Shown here one piece after another: positions 11,987 to 17,576 of a DNA stretch of 48,742 nucleotides. Both the position numbers and the translations under genes were made by a program. Positions within the stretch are counted from its first letter, which is position 1, and each line of letters begins with the position of its first letter. Below the pieces are notes generated by a model that was not told where the DNA came from, made no database searches, and saw only the letters and a list, made by a program, of their open reading frames with translations. The stretch is taken from IMG/VR virus record IMGVR_UViG_3300032562_000046, positions 1 through 48,742 of that record. One strand, written 5' to 3'. Origin of the DNA: a virus.

Positions 11987-12169
11987 TTATGCTTTGACTG
12001 GCCGGAGAGGAACAACCGATACCGTCCACCCAAACTCGCCGGTGGATTTGTCTTTTCCGGCATAGCGTTTGGCCTTGATGGCGTATTTGGGATAAAAAAG
12101 AATCTTGCCGTTCTTGATCTGATCAGCTACCTCGATTGCGGCGACGATGTGACTCCTTGCAACCTTCAC
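11987..12169 (-). CDS. Small basic protein of unknown function (60 aa)
   Basis: GTG 12169 follows a strong Shine-Dalgarno (GAGGAGGAATC). The product begins with a short helix (MKVARSHIVAAIEVADQIKN) and continues as a basic, beta-rich stretch (KAKRYAGKDKSTGEFGWTVSV). No motif is recognised. Three bases separate its stop from the GGQ-domain gene, so the two are probably translated together and may act in the same process. Confidence 0.75.
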   Translation of the reverse strand: MKVARSHIVAAIEVADQIKNGKILFYPKYAIKAKRYAGKDKSTGEFGWTVSVVPLRPVKA

Positions 12170-12187
12170 GATTCCTCCTCATAGAAC

Positions 12188-12265
12188 TGGCGAGATGGAC
12201 GGGAGTCGAACCCGCGTAGCACGGTGTGAAAGACCGTGGGCCAAACCGACGCAGCCTGCCATCTC
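12188..12265 (-). tRNA. tRNA-Glu(TTC)
   Basis: The acceptor is GAGATGG/CCATCTC with G73 and CCA. The loop CTTTCAC on ACGGT/ACCGT gives TTC; the T-arm is GCGGG/CCCGT. Confidence 0.92.
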
Positions 12266-12298
12266 AAAACAAATGGGACTTATATACTTGAGTCCCTT

Positions 12299-12772
12299 TC
12301 ACAGTTTCGGCTCCAAAATGAAAGCTGCAATATGCCTTCCAGTACCTTTGCCGATGGACATGTCCTCAGTTGCAAGCCATCGAACGTCGCCAAGGTTTCG
12401 GACTTTAGTCCCGATAGCCTTGAGCATCATGAGCACCCATTTATCGACGGGGTAGACAAGCACAACGAGGTTCCCTTTTTGCTGCTCTTCAATGGACTTA
12501 CGGACCCAAGCGGTCGGACCTTTCTTCTTGCCTTGATGAATGATGGACCCAAACGGCGGATTGACGTAATTAGACTTACCCCATTCGCAAGTGAGGCCGT
12601 CAAAGCCTACCGGAAGCGGGAAGGGGCATGGGTCAAAATCGAAGTGAAACTCTGTGTCCAGCGCCGAATAGAGATCAGGCGGAGTGATCCAGTAATGTTT
12701 TCCATCTTCGCTATTGCCGACGTGAAACTTGTTCTCGGCTGGCATCAACTGACTTTGATGAACGATGCTCAT
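12299..12772 (-). CDS. Phage DNA N6-adenine methyltransferase (Dam-like)
   Basis: ATG 12772 has Shine-Dalgarno GGAGGGTAA. The 157 residues match the small phage DNA N6-adenine methyltransferase family: YWITPPDLYSALDTEFHFDFDPCP (27-50), then GLTCEWGKSNYVNPPFG (59-75), where NPPF is the catalytic D/N-PP-Y/F motif. A hydrophobic strand (NLVVLVYPVDKWVL) follows. It transfers a methyl group from S-adenosylmethionine to adenine N6, which can protect phage DNA from host restriction. It sits among the minus-strand tRNAs. Confidence 0.88.
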   Translation of the reverse strand: MSIVHQSQLMPAENKFHVGNSEDGKHYWITPPDLYSALDTEFHFDFDPCPFPLPVGFDGLTCEWGKSNYVNPPFGSIIHQGKKKGPTAWVRKSIEEQQKGNLVVLVYPVDKWVLMMLKAIGTKVRNLGDVRWLATEDMSIGKGTGRHIAAFILEPKL

Positions 12773-12819
12773 TTACCCTCCAAGGGAGTTAAGTACGTAA
12801 TTCCCAAACAAATGCAACT

Positions 12820-12896
12820 TGGTAGCCCTGGCGGGATTCGAACCCGTCATTTCCGGAGTGAGAGTCCAGTTGCCTATCCACTTAGCAGACAGGGCC
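12820..12896 (-). tRNA. tRNA-Glu(CTC)
   Basis: The acceptor is GGCCCTG/CAGGGCT with A73 and CCA. The loop CTCTCAC on CTGGA/TCCGG gives CTC; the T-arm is ACGGG/CCCGC with one weak pair. Confidence 0.88.
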
Positions 12897-12902
12897 AAAA
12901 CC

Positions 12903-13215
12903 TTGCCGGGTGTTTTTTTACATGGAACCCGGCCGTCCACGGGTTACCGTTGTTTAGGCGGCAACCGGGAGCGCAAATGCTGCTGCACTTATGGTTTGAT
13001 TCTCGTTGCGGTGAGCATCAATCCCGGCATGAAACTGTAGATCCCTGATCCCGTCGAAACCGTGACGGGCCCACAAGAGAGGGTTGACATTAACCGCTCA
13101 CTTTTTCCAAGGGGGTAAGTCCTAAAGCAGCTTCCAACCCTCTCTGGTGGACCCGGTGGGAATTGAACCCGCGTCCGAAACCACATCCCTACAGCGTTGA
13201 CATGCTTAACCCTTG
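12903..13215 (-). ncRNA. ssrA: Circularly permuted two-piece tmRNA
   Basis: Read on the minus strand, the acceptor piece comes first (about 13215-13145): GGGTTAAGCATG, CTGTAG (13194-13189), TTTCGGACGCGGGTTCAATTC and CGGGTCC-ACCA. Next comes an intervening loop closed by GAGAGGGTTG/CAACCCTCTC (13144-13135 with 13086-13077). The coding piece starts with GGGCCCG (13072-13066), which pairs with the acceptor CGGGTCC, then CGGTTTCGACGGG and CTACAG (13040-13035), which pairs with CTGTAG. The tag frame ends NENQTISAAAFALPVAA-stop (13007-12954). This order and these pairings define the permuted tmRNA class. The outer ends of both pieces, and the resume codon, are approximate. Confidence 0.88.
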
Positions 13216-13391
13216 CGGCGGTTTGCGTTGCGCCCATGGGGAACATGGCGGCCCCTGGAAGTTTTGTTGGCGTAGTTTTTGCGCCGCTTCCCGGGTGGCC
13301 CATCCTTGGGGCGCATCGCGCAATAAAGGCAACCGATGGAACATGGCTTTCCGAGCCCACGACGGTGCCTTGAAGCGTGTGCATTGCCCAT
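13206..13391 (-). CDS. Small basic Cys-containing protein (61 aa)
   Basis: ATG 13391 has a strong Shine-Dalgarno (AAAGGAG) located in the loop of a 9-bp hairpin. The product is very basic with a CSIGCLYC cluster (residues 18-25) and a C-terminal run of Arg, Lys and Gly (KRRKNYANKTSRGRHVPHGR). This suits nucleic-acid binding. Its last codons overlap the 5' end of the permuted tmRNA. I cannot name a family. Confidence 0.6.
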   Translation of the reverse strand: MGNAHASRHRRGLGKPCSIGCLYCAMRPKDGPPGKRRKNYANKTSRGRHVPHGRNANRRKG

Positions 13392-13422
13392 GACAAGTCT
13401 CCTTTCACTATGTACTTGTCAT
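13390..13422 (-). promoter_or_regulatory. Hairpin enclosing a Shine-Dalgarno and start codon
   Basis: ATGACAAGT (13422-13414) and ACTTGTCAT (13398-13390) are perfect complements around a 15-nt loop that contains AAAGGAG. The right arm includes the ATG of the 61-residue gene. Upstream an 11-codon frame (MIHAEDAMTST, with GGAGGAACA in front) ends inside the left arm, as in a translational leader. Confidence 0.5.
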
Positions 13423-13520
13423 GGCATCCTCCGCGTGAATCATTGTTCCTCCAAAACTTGTGCCCACTTTGTCCCCTCCGGTGGGCGCGGAGGAAAGGAG
13501 GCCTACACCAGCCCGGACAT

Positions 13521-13594
13521 TGGCGGACCATGCGAGACTCGAACTCGCTCTGTTCGGTAGACAGCCGAACATCATACCCATAGAACAATGGTCC
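13521..13594 (-). tRNA. tRNA-Asp(GTC)
   Basis: The acceptor is GGACCAT/ATGGTCC with G73 and CCA. The loop CTGTCTA on TTCGG/CCGAA gives GTC; the T-arm is GCGAG/CTCGC. Confidence 0.9.
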
Positions 13595-13599
13595 AAACT

Positions 13600-13676
13600 T
13601 GGTTGCGGATCCGGACCCCGACTCCGGCGATATTCAGCTTATGAGGCTGACGAGACTCCCTTTCTCCATATCCGCT
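13600..13676 (-). tRNA. tRNA-Met(CAT), unpaired 1-72
   Basis: Six acceptor pairs GCGGAT/ATCCGC are flanked by an A-A opposition at 1-72, then A73 and CCA. The loop CTCATAA on TCAGC/GCTGA gives CAT; the T-stem is CCGGA/TCCGG. An unpaired 1-72 is an initiator trait, but the three G-C pairs of an initiator anticodon stem are absent. The T-loop is atypical (GTCGGGG). Confidence 0.7.
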
Positions 13677-13730
13677 GGAGACAAGTATAACGCCGGTCTG
13701 GGGGAAGATTGCAAGAGAACTTTGGTAACC

Positions 13731-13806
13731 TGGGGCACCTGGCAGGATTCGAACCCGCGTCTTCCTGTTTCGAATACAGGAGCATAATCCACTCTGCCAC
13801 AGGTGC
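13731..13806 (-). tRNA. tRNA-Arg(TCG)
   Basis: The acceptor is GCACCTG/CAGGTGC with C73 and CCA. The loop ATTCGAA on CCTGT/ACAGG gives TCG. Confidence 0.9.
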
Positions 13807-13812
13807 GAAGTA

Positions 13813-13889
13813 TGGTGGGGCTGGCAAGGTTCGAACTTGCTGCCTCCGGTTCCGCAAACCGGCGCTCTATCCAGATGAGCTACAGCCCC
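13813..13889 (-). tRNA. tRNA-Arg(GCG)
   Basis: The acceptor is GGGGCTG/CAGCCCC with A73 and CCA. The D-stem is GCTC/GAGC; the loop TTGCGGA on CCGGT/ACCGG gives GCG. Confidence 0.9.
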
Positions 13890-13893
13890 TCAA

Positions 13894-13970
13894 TGGTCCG
13901 CGTGATCAGATTCGAACTGATGACCCCCTGATCCCAAATCAGGTGCGCTTCCTGGCTGCGCCACACACGG
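13894..13970 (-). tRNA. tRNA-Pro(TGG)
   Basis: The acceptor is CCGTGTG/CACGCGG with A73 and CCA. The loop TTTGGGA on CCTGA/TCAGG gives TGG; the T-arm is ATCAG/CTGAT. Confidence 0.9.
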
Positions 13971-13976
13971 TTAAGC

Positions 13977-14053
13977 TGGTCCGGACCCGGCGAGTTGAAC
14001 GCCGCTCATCCTGTTCCCGAAACAGGTGCCTGAAGCCGCTAGGCTAGGCCCGG
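13977..14053 (-). tRNA. tRNA-Pro(CGG)
   Basis: The acceptor is CCGGGCC/GGTCCGG with A73 and CCA. The loop TTCGGGA on CCTGT/ACAGG gives CGG; the T-arm is CGGCG/CGCCG. Confidence 0.9.
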
Positions 14054-14061
14054 ATAAACTA

Positions 14062-14136
14062 TGGTGGACTCGACTGGACTTGAACCAGCACCGCACACGG
14101 CTTCAACGTGTCGCTCTACATTGGAGCTACGAGTCC
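14062..14136 (-). tRNA. tRNA-Phe(GAA)
   Basis: The acceptor is GGACTCG/CGAGTCC with A73 and CCA. The loop TTGAAGC on ACACG/CGTGT gives GAA. Its first 21 bases are also the end of the upstream endonuclease gene. Confidence 0.92.
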
Positions 14137-15120
14137 ATGAACTTTCAAACGCTTCGCAATCGCACTAAATGATACCCCTAGCCGTTTTGCAACTTGATTT
14201 CGGTTACTTAAACCAATCATATCGATCAACTGTTCATTTGTCGGCCATTGAATCTTATACTTCGCACTCTTCAATCCAGCACATCTTGCACAGCGCGGAG
14301 CATTATTTGTTACGGCAGTGCCACAATCACAACATCTGTATTCTGGCGGTTGTTGATAAGCAGCAGAAACGAAATCAGTACCAAACCTTTCAACCGCATA
14401 TAACAAATACGGCTTTATTTCTTTTTCGCCTAAAACCGTTAATCCTTCAACTGCTGCTATCTTTGCATTGTTGCGTCGGTCAAAATACCCCTTGACTTCG
14501 ACTAGGTTTCCAGCACCCAAAAGAAAGTCTGGATAAAACTTGGATCGCTTACCCTCAAACTCATATTCATAACCAAGCGTATTTCTGCTGAAAGAAATTG
14601 AATGATCGATAGCGTGTATTACCCAAGCCAACTCCCAAGACGAATCACACCAAAATCCTTGATACCACCCACTTTTACCACGTCCAGCCCCCTTTCTTGG
14701 GCCACCTTTAGTCGGACTTTTTCTCCTTCCAATTTCAGATCGCTTCTTGCGGTCCTCATCGGTCATGTTGGCAACGTATCGCCTTACTCCTTCACTGACA
14801 TTGGCACAGGCTCTCGCTATCCTTTCGTCCGTTTCCTTTGTCAGACCTCTGTTCCAAGATTTCCCTTTTGCTGGCCCAGTGCCTAACGGTCTTCCAGCAT
14901 AATCGCCACGATGAGCAATCCTCCAGTGAGTTGCAGCGCCATATTTGCTGCACTTCTTACCGCAATCTGGACAAATCTTCTTGCCGTCTACATCGGTCTC
15001 GAAAATCACTGTTTTCCTGCGGCGGGCAGGTCCAAAACCATCGCACAGACGTTCATGCGTCTTGATACGATTCATCCCTATTTCTGTCCCACATTTACTA
15101 CATGGTATAGTTCTGAACAT
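14116..15120 (-). CDS. PD-(D/E)XK homing endonuclease-like protein overlapping tRNA-Phe
   Basis: The start is ATG 15120, six bases after a perfect TATAAT box and without Shine-Dalgarno. The 334-residue protein has an N-terminal zinc knuckle (PCSKCG, about 6-11) and a second one (CPDCGKKC, 50-57). It then has the nuclease core, FWCDSSWELAWVIHAID (157-172), GYEYEFEG, PDF (197-199) and LVEVKGYF (206-213), the PD...E-x-K signature. A third Cys cluster (CCDCG...CARC) and an HTH-like C-terminus (NRNQVAKRLGVSFSAIAKRL) complete it. The last seven residues and the stop are coded by tRNA-Phe. AT-richness fits a mobile gene. Confidence 0.8.
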   Translation of the reverse strand: MFRTIPCSKCGTEIGMNRIKTHERLCDGFGPARRRKTVIFETDVDGKKICPDCGKKCSKYGAATHWRIAHRGDYAGRPLGTGPAKGKSWNRGLTKETDERIARACANVSEGVRRYVANMTDEDRKKRSEIGRRKSPTKGGPRKGAGRGKSGWYQGFWCDSSWELAWVIHAIDHSISFSRNTLGYEYEFEGKRSKFYPDFLLGAGNLVEVKGYFDRRNNAKIAAVEGLTVLGEKEIKPYLLYAVERFGTDFVSAAYQQPPEYRCCDCGTAVTNNAPRCARCAGLKSAKYKIQWPTNEQLIDMIGLSNRNQVAKRLGVSFSAIAKRLKVHGLVAPM

Positions 15121-15126
15121 GCAAGC

Positions 15127-15132
15127 ATTATA
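15127..15132 (-). promoter_or_regulatory. Leaderless-type -10 box of the 15120 endonuclease gene
   Basis: On the minus strand TATAAT is followed by GCTTGC and then the ATG at 15120. A -35 box at the usual distance is poor. The spacing matches other leaderless starts in this genome. Confidence 0.5.
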
Positions 15133-15182
15133 CCATTAAAATCAAACCACTGCTATGACCGCACTAGCTCAATCGGCAAAAC

Positions 15183-15258
15183 TGGTGGACCCTGTCGGCT
15201 TCGATCCGACCGCCTCCTCGGTGCAAACGAGGCGCTCTCCCAAATGAGCTAAGGGCCC
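15183..15258 (-). tRNA. tRNA-Ala(TGC)
   Basis: The acceptor is GGGCCCT/AGGGTCC with A73 and CCA. The D-stem is GCTC/GAGC; the loop TTTGCAC on CCTCG/CGAGG gives TGC. Confidence 0.9.
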
Positions 15259-15265
15259 GCGTAAA

Positions 15266-15345
15266 TGGGGTGGCCGGTGGAAATCGAATCCACAAGAGAC
15301 ATGTTCCACAGACATGCCCGACATACCAATAGTCGGCACGGCCAC
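15266..15345 (-). tRNA. tRNA-His(GTG)
   Basis: The acceptor is GTGGCCG/CGGCCAC with C73, typical for histidine, and CCA. The loop CTGTGGA on CATGT/ACATG gives GTG. Confidence 0.88.
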
Positions 15346-15348
15346 ACT

Positions 15349-15423
15349 TGGAGCCCTGCTGCCGAGTCTAACGGCATTGTCCGGGGTACAGGCCCGGTGC
15401 ATCGACGGCAATGCTTGCAGGGC
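15349..15423 (-). tRNA. tRNA-Thr(TGT) with C33
   Basis: The acceptor is GCCCTGC/GCAGGGC with T73 and CCA. The stem CCGGG/CCCGG encloses CCTGTAC, giving TGT with C33. The T-loop does not have the usual TTC start. Confidence 0.85.
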
Positions 15424-15429
15424 AAAAAC

Positions 15430-16194
15430 TTACATTAAAAACCTTGGAGCCGAAATGGGGCCTCGAACCCCAGTCGTATCATTACCGATGATATGCTCTT
15501 CCTGTTGAGCTATTCCGGCATCCTTTTTGCGCCTCATTCCGTTAACGTCTCTTCCATTGCCCCGATTAAGCGACATGTATGTCGGAGTTAAAGAATGGCA
15601 ATTAGGGCACAAAACGATCAAATTGCTTTCACTGCAATTGCGAAAATCCCCGTCGATATGCTCGATCTGAACCGGCACCTTTCCACTTTTATGGTTAACC
15701 TCGCACCATCCACACCTAGAGCACTTGTTGTCGTATTTCCCAAGAAGGTACCGTCTTACGGTTTCACAAAGAAAGCCATTCTTTGTTAACCCACTACGCG
15801 CTCCGGATCGCCATTCTACGAGCACCGCTTTCTCTTTGTTTTTCTGATTGCATCCATGGCTACAAAATTTTTTGTTCGAGTGCTTTACTCCACACTCAAG
15901 GCACTTTTTCTTCTTGTTAGCCTTGAGGGGGTTGTTGAATAACGCAGAACACCTGTGAGAACAAAAAATCTTGCGGCAATCTTTTCCGCACTGCTTGCAA
16001 GGCTTTGGCTTATTCCTCCTCTGTGAATCATTTGAGCAAAGAGGAGAGCAGTACGTTTTTCCTGTTCCGCGTTTTGCTCTCCTCATCGCCTCGTGCTTCG
16101 GTAACCAGAAAATCCTGTCGCAAAAATCGCAACGTAAGTCGATAAGGTCGCGACTGCGAGCGGAATTAAACTGCTGCTTTGATACGAGTCTCAT
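15430..16194 (-). CDS. HNH homing endonuclease whose frame runs through tRNA-Thr
   Basis: The start is ATG 16194, seven bases after TACGAT and without Shine-Dalgarno. The 254-residue protein is packed with zinc knuckles in its first half: CDFC (22-25), CSPLC, CKQCGKDC, CSHRC, CLECG and CSHGC. The HNH core is CSRCGWCEVNH (158-168) and QIEHIDGDFRNCSESNLIVLCPNCH (176-200). From about residue 225 the sequence is simply the translation of the entire tRNA-Thr(GGT) gene, which lies wholly inside the frame. The functional protein may end before this tail. The AT-rich composition suggests recent arrival. Confidence 0.8.
   Translation of the reverse strand: MRLVSKQQFNSARSRDLIDLRCDFCDRIFWLPKHEAMRRAKRGTGKTYCSPLCSNDSQRRNKPKPCKQCGKDCRKIFCSHRCSALFNNPLKANKKKKCLECGVKHSNKKFCSHGCNQKNKEKAVLVEWRSGARSGLTKNGFLCETVRRYLLGKYDNKCSRCGWCEVNHKSGKVPVQIEHIDGDFRNCSESNLIVLCPNCHSLTPTYMSLNRGNGRDVNGMRRKKDAGIAQQEEHIIGNDTTGVRGPISAPRFLM
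15445..15519 (-). tRNA. tRNA-Thr(GGT) with C33, inside an HNH reading frame
   Basis: The acceptor is GCCGGAA/TTTCGGC with T73 and CCA. The D-stem is GCTC/GAGC; the loop TCGGTAA on TATCA/TGATA gives GGT with C33; the T-arm is TGGGG/CCCCA. The whole tRNA gene is also read as codons of the HNH gene. Confidence 0.9.
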
Positions 16195-16214
16195 AAATTA
16201 AATCGTATCATAGT

Positions 16215-16288
16215 TGGAGCCGGGTAGGCGATTCAAACGCCTGCTTGCGGGGTACGGACCCGCCGTTATGTCACTAAACCAACCCGGC
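16215..16288 (-). tRNA. tRNA-Thr(CGT) with C33
   Basis: The acceptor is GCCGGGT/ACCCGGC with T73 and CCA. The stem GCGGG/CCCGC encloses TCCGTAC, giving CGT with C33; the T-arm is AGGCG/CGCCT. Confidence 0.88.
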
Positions 16289-16294
16289 AAAACC

Positions 16295-16370
16295 TGGAGC
16301 GGACGACCGGCAATGATCCGGCAACCTTCGCGCTGGCAGCGCAATGCTCTACCAATTGAGCTACGTCCGC
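16295..16370 (-). tRNA. tRNA-Gly(GCC)
   Basis: The acceptor is GCGGACG/CGTCCGC with T73 and CCA. The D-stem is GCTC/GAGC; the loop CTGCCAG on TTGCG/CGCGA gives GCC. The T-loop is unusual (ATCATTG). Confidence 0.87.
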
Positions 16371-16371
16371 A

Positions 16372-16445
16372 TGGCAGCGGGAACAGGAATTGAACCTGTC
16401 TTACTGGTGCCAAAGGCCAGTGCCTAACCAATCGGCCATCCCGCT
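16372..16445 (-). tRNA. tRNA-Gln(TTG)
   Basis: The acceptor is AGCGGGA/TCCCGCT with G73 and CCA. The loop CTTTGGC gives TTG, closed by a C-A mismatch at 31-39. Confidence 0.85.
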
Positions 16446-16451
16446 ATAACT

Positions 16452-16526
16452 TGGCTGCGCGTGGAGGTTTTGATCCCCCTACTGATGGTTCAGAGCCATC
16501 TGTGATTCCAATTTCACCAACGCGCA
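16452..16526 (-). tRNA. tRNA-Gln(CTG)
   Basis: The acceptor is TGCGCGT/ACGCGCA with G73 and CCA. The loop CTCTGAA on GATGG/CCATC gives CTG. Confidence 0.88.
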
Positions 16527-16539
16527 ACATACTTCTAAA

Positions 16540-16612
16540 GGCTCACGGGGAGGGATTCGAACCCACACCTTTTCCGTTAACAGCGGAATGCTCGCCATAG
16601 AGCTTCCCGTGA
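16540..16612 (-). tRNA. tRNA-Asn(GTT), inside an HNH reading frame
   Basis: The acceptor is TCACGGG/CCCGTGA with G73; only CC, not CCA, is encoded. The D-stem is GCTC/GAGC; the loop CTGTTAA on TTCCG/CGGAA gives GTT. All but the last three bases are also codons of the HNH gene, whose TGA stop is in the acceptor stem. Confidence 0.88.
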
Positions 16613-17019
16613 ATAAACTTTTTCTTGCCAACATTTACAAACCCTAACCGCCACTGATTCTTGACCGCACAAGATCTGGAGCAGTGGTTGTTCGTGTATC
16701 GCCTTCTGAAAGCAAAATTTCTGCGAAGAATCTGAAAAGTTTTTTCACACCAAGCGCATTTCAATTCAACGTAACCAGGAGGTCCCATTCTTTCTTTGGT
16801 ATGGTCGCTACTATGCTTGGCGCGTTCTTTCTTCTCCAAATTTTCAAAACGATTGTCGCGCTTTTGGTCATTCTTGTGGTGAATGAGCATTGGCTCGACT
16901 ACCAATTCCCCAGTGTTTTTCCACCACACTAAGTGGTGTTCATAGCAGTATCTTCCTCGATACAGCTTCCCGGGATATCCTTCTGGAGCGATGACGAGTT
17001 CATAGAGGCCGTTTCGCAT
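16543..17019 (-). CDS. HNH homing endonuclease whose frame runs through tRNA-Asn
   Basis: ATG 17019 has no Shine-Dalgarno; a GTTAAT word lies seven bases upstream. The 158-residue protein has the HNH-3-like layout: YRGRYCYEHHLVWWKNTGEL (about 20-39), then LIHHKNDQKRDNRFENLE (45-62). A zinc knuckle follows, CAWCEKTF...CSRSC (about 89-117). The last ~23 residues are the translation of the tRNA-Asn(GTT) gene, and the stop lies in its acceptor stem. The gene is markedly more AT-rich than the phage structural genes. Nuclease activity is inferred. Confidence 0.8.
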   Translation of the reverse strand: MRNGLYELVIAPEGYPGKLYRGRYCYEHHLVWWKNTGELVVEPMLIHHKNDQKRDNRFENLEKKERAKHSSDHTKERMGPPGYVELKCAWCEKTFQILRRNFAFRRRYTNNHCSRSCAVKNQWRLGFVNVGKKKFIHGKLYGEHSAVNGKGVGSNPSP

Positions 17020-17061
17020 GCCTTACATTAACACGCATGCTACCATTATTCAACCCCAACT

Positions 17062-17090
17062 AAAAACCCTCGAACCTTGCGGCCGAGGGT
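17062..17090 (-). terminator. Rho-independent terminator upstream of the minus tRNA array
   Basis: On the minus strand CCCTCG-GCC-GCAA-GGT-T-CGAGGG (GNRA loop) is followed by TTTTTAGTT. It mirrors the terminator at 8267-8301, with the same inner GCC/GGT helix, and again sits just upstream of a tRNA array. The 180 bp between it and the 17274 gene carry no supported minus-strand gene. Confidence 0.7.
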
Positions 17091-17237
17091 CTCGAAACTT
17101 GGAGATCTCCCGGCGCTTACATATCGTTACCCTGGCGCGGCTGTGCCGTCGCTGGTGTAAATGCGGTATGGGCGCGGAAGCTCATGGTTCACATCATCAC
17201 ATATCGGACGATGGATGTCAACCAAACAAAAAAACAG

Positions 17238-17266
17238 TTGCCATGTACCACAAGGAAGGGTATACT
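17238..17266 (+). promoter_or_regulatory. Leaderless-type promoter of the 17274 regulator
   Basis: TTGCCA (17238-17243), a 17-bp spacer and TATACT (17261-17266) lie 7 bp before ATG 17274. There is no Shine-Dalgarno. Confidence 0.65.
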
Positions 17267-17273
17267 CAAAATC

Positions 17274-17576
17274 ATGTACAACACCGACGTCAAGGGACTC
17301 CTTGAAATCATGAGAATCATGCAGGGGGGTAAGACGCAGGCCGAGTACGCAAGAAGTATTGGCGTGACACCTCAATATCTTTGCGACGTCTACAAACAGC
17401 GCCGCGAACCTGGACCTGCGATCCTTAGCTCCATGGGGGCGACGAGATCGTACCTTGTTCCAGAAACATTCACCAGCAGTATCGGAGGAAGCAATGCCAG
17501 CAAAGAAGGCAGTCAAAAAGCCAGCAACAAAAAGCCCAAGGAAGTCTCCAGCAAAAAGCGCAAAAGCCGCCGGTAA
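17274..17576 (+). CDS. HTH (XRE-like) regulator
   Basis: The start is ATG 17274, immediately after a leaderless-type promoter. Residues 10-50 form a helix-turn-helix (GLLEIMRIMQGGKTQAEYAR, then SIGVTPQYLCDVYKQRREPG), as in XRE/Cro repressors. A linker (AILSSMGATRSYLVPE) follows, resembling the equivalent part of the 22587 regulator (MLASIGLERVIMYRR). The C-terminal 35 residues are a Lys/Ser-rich tail that overlaps the next gene in another frame. It probably binds phage operators; the target is unknown. Confidence 0.75.
   Translation: MYNTDVKGLLEIMRIMQGGKTQAEYARSIGVTPQYLCDVYKQRREPGPAILSSMGATRSYLVPETFTSSIGGSNASKEGSQKASNKKPKEVSSKKRKSRR

Noticed and set aside
12954-13013. Alternative short tmRNA tag (ATRIKP)
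   Set aside because: The frame starting GCA ACG gives six residues ending in Pro, which lacks the hydrophobic Ala-Ala end needed for proteolysis. The longer frame ends in VAA.
8302-17019. CRISPR array
   Set aside because: The repeated units in this region are tRNA genes with different sequences; there are no identical repeats with regular unique spacers.
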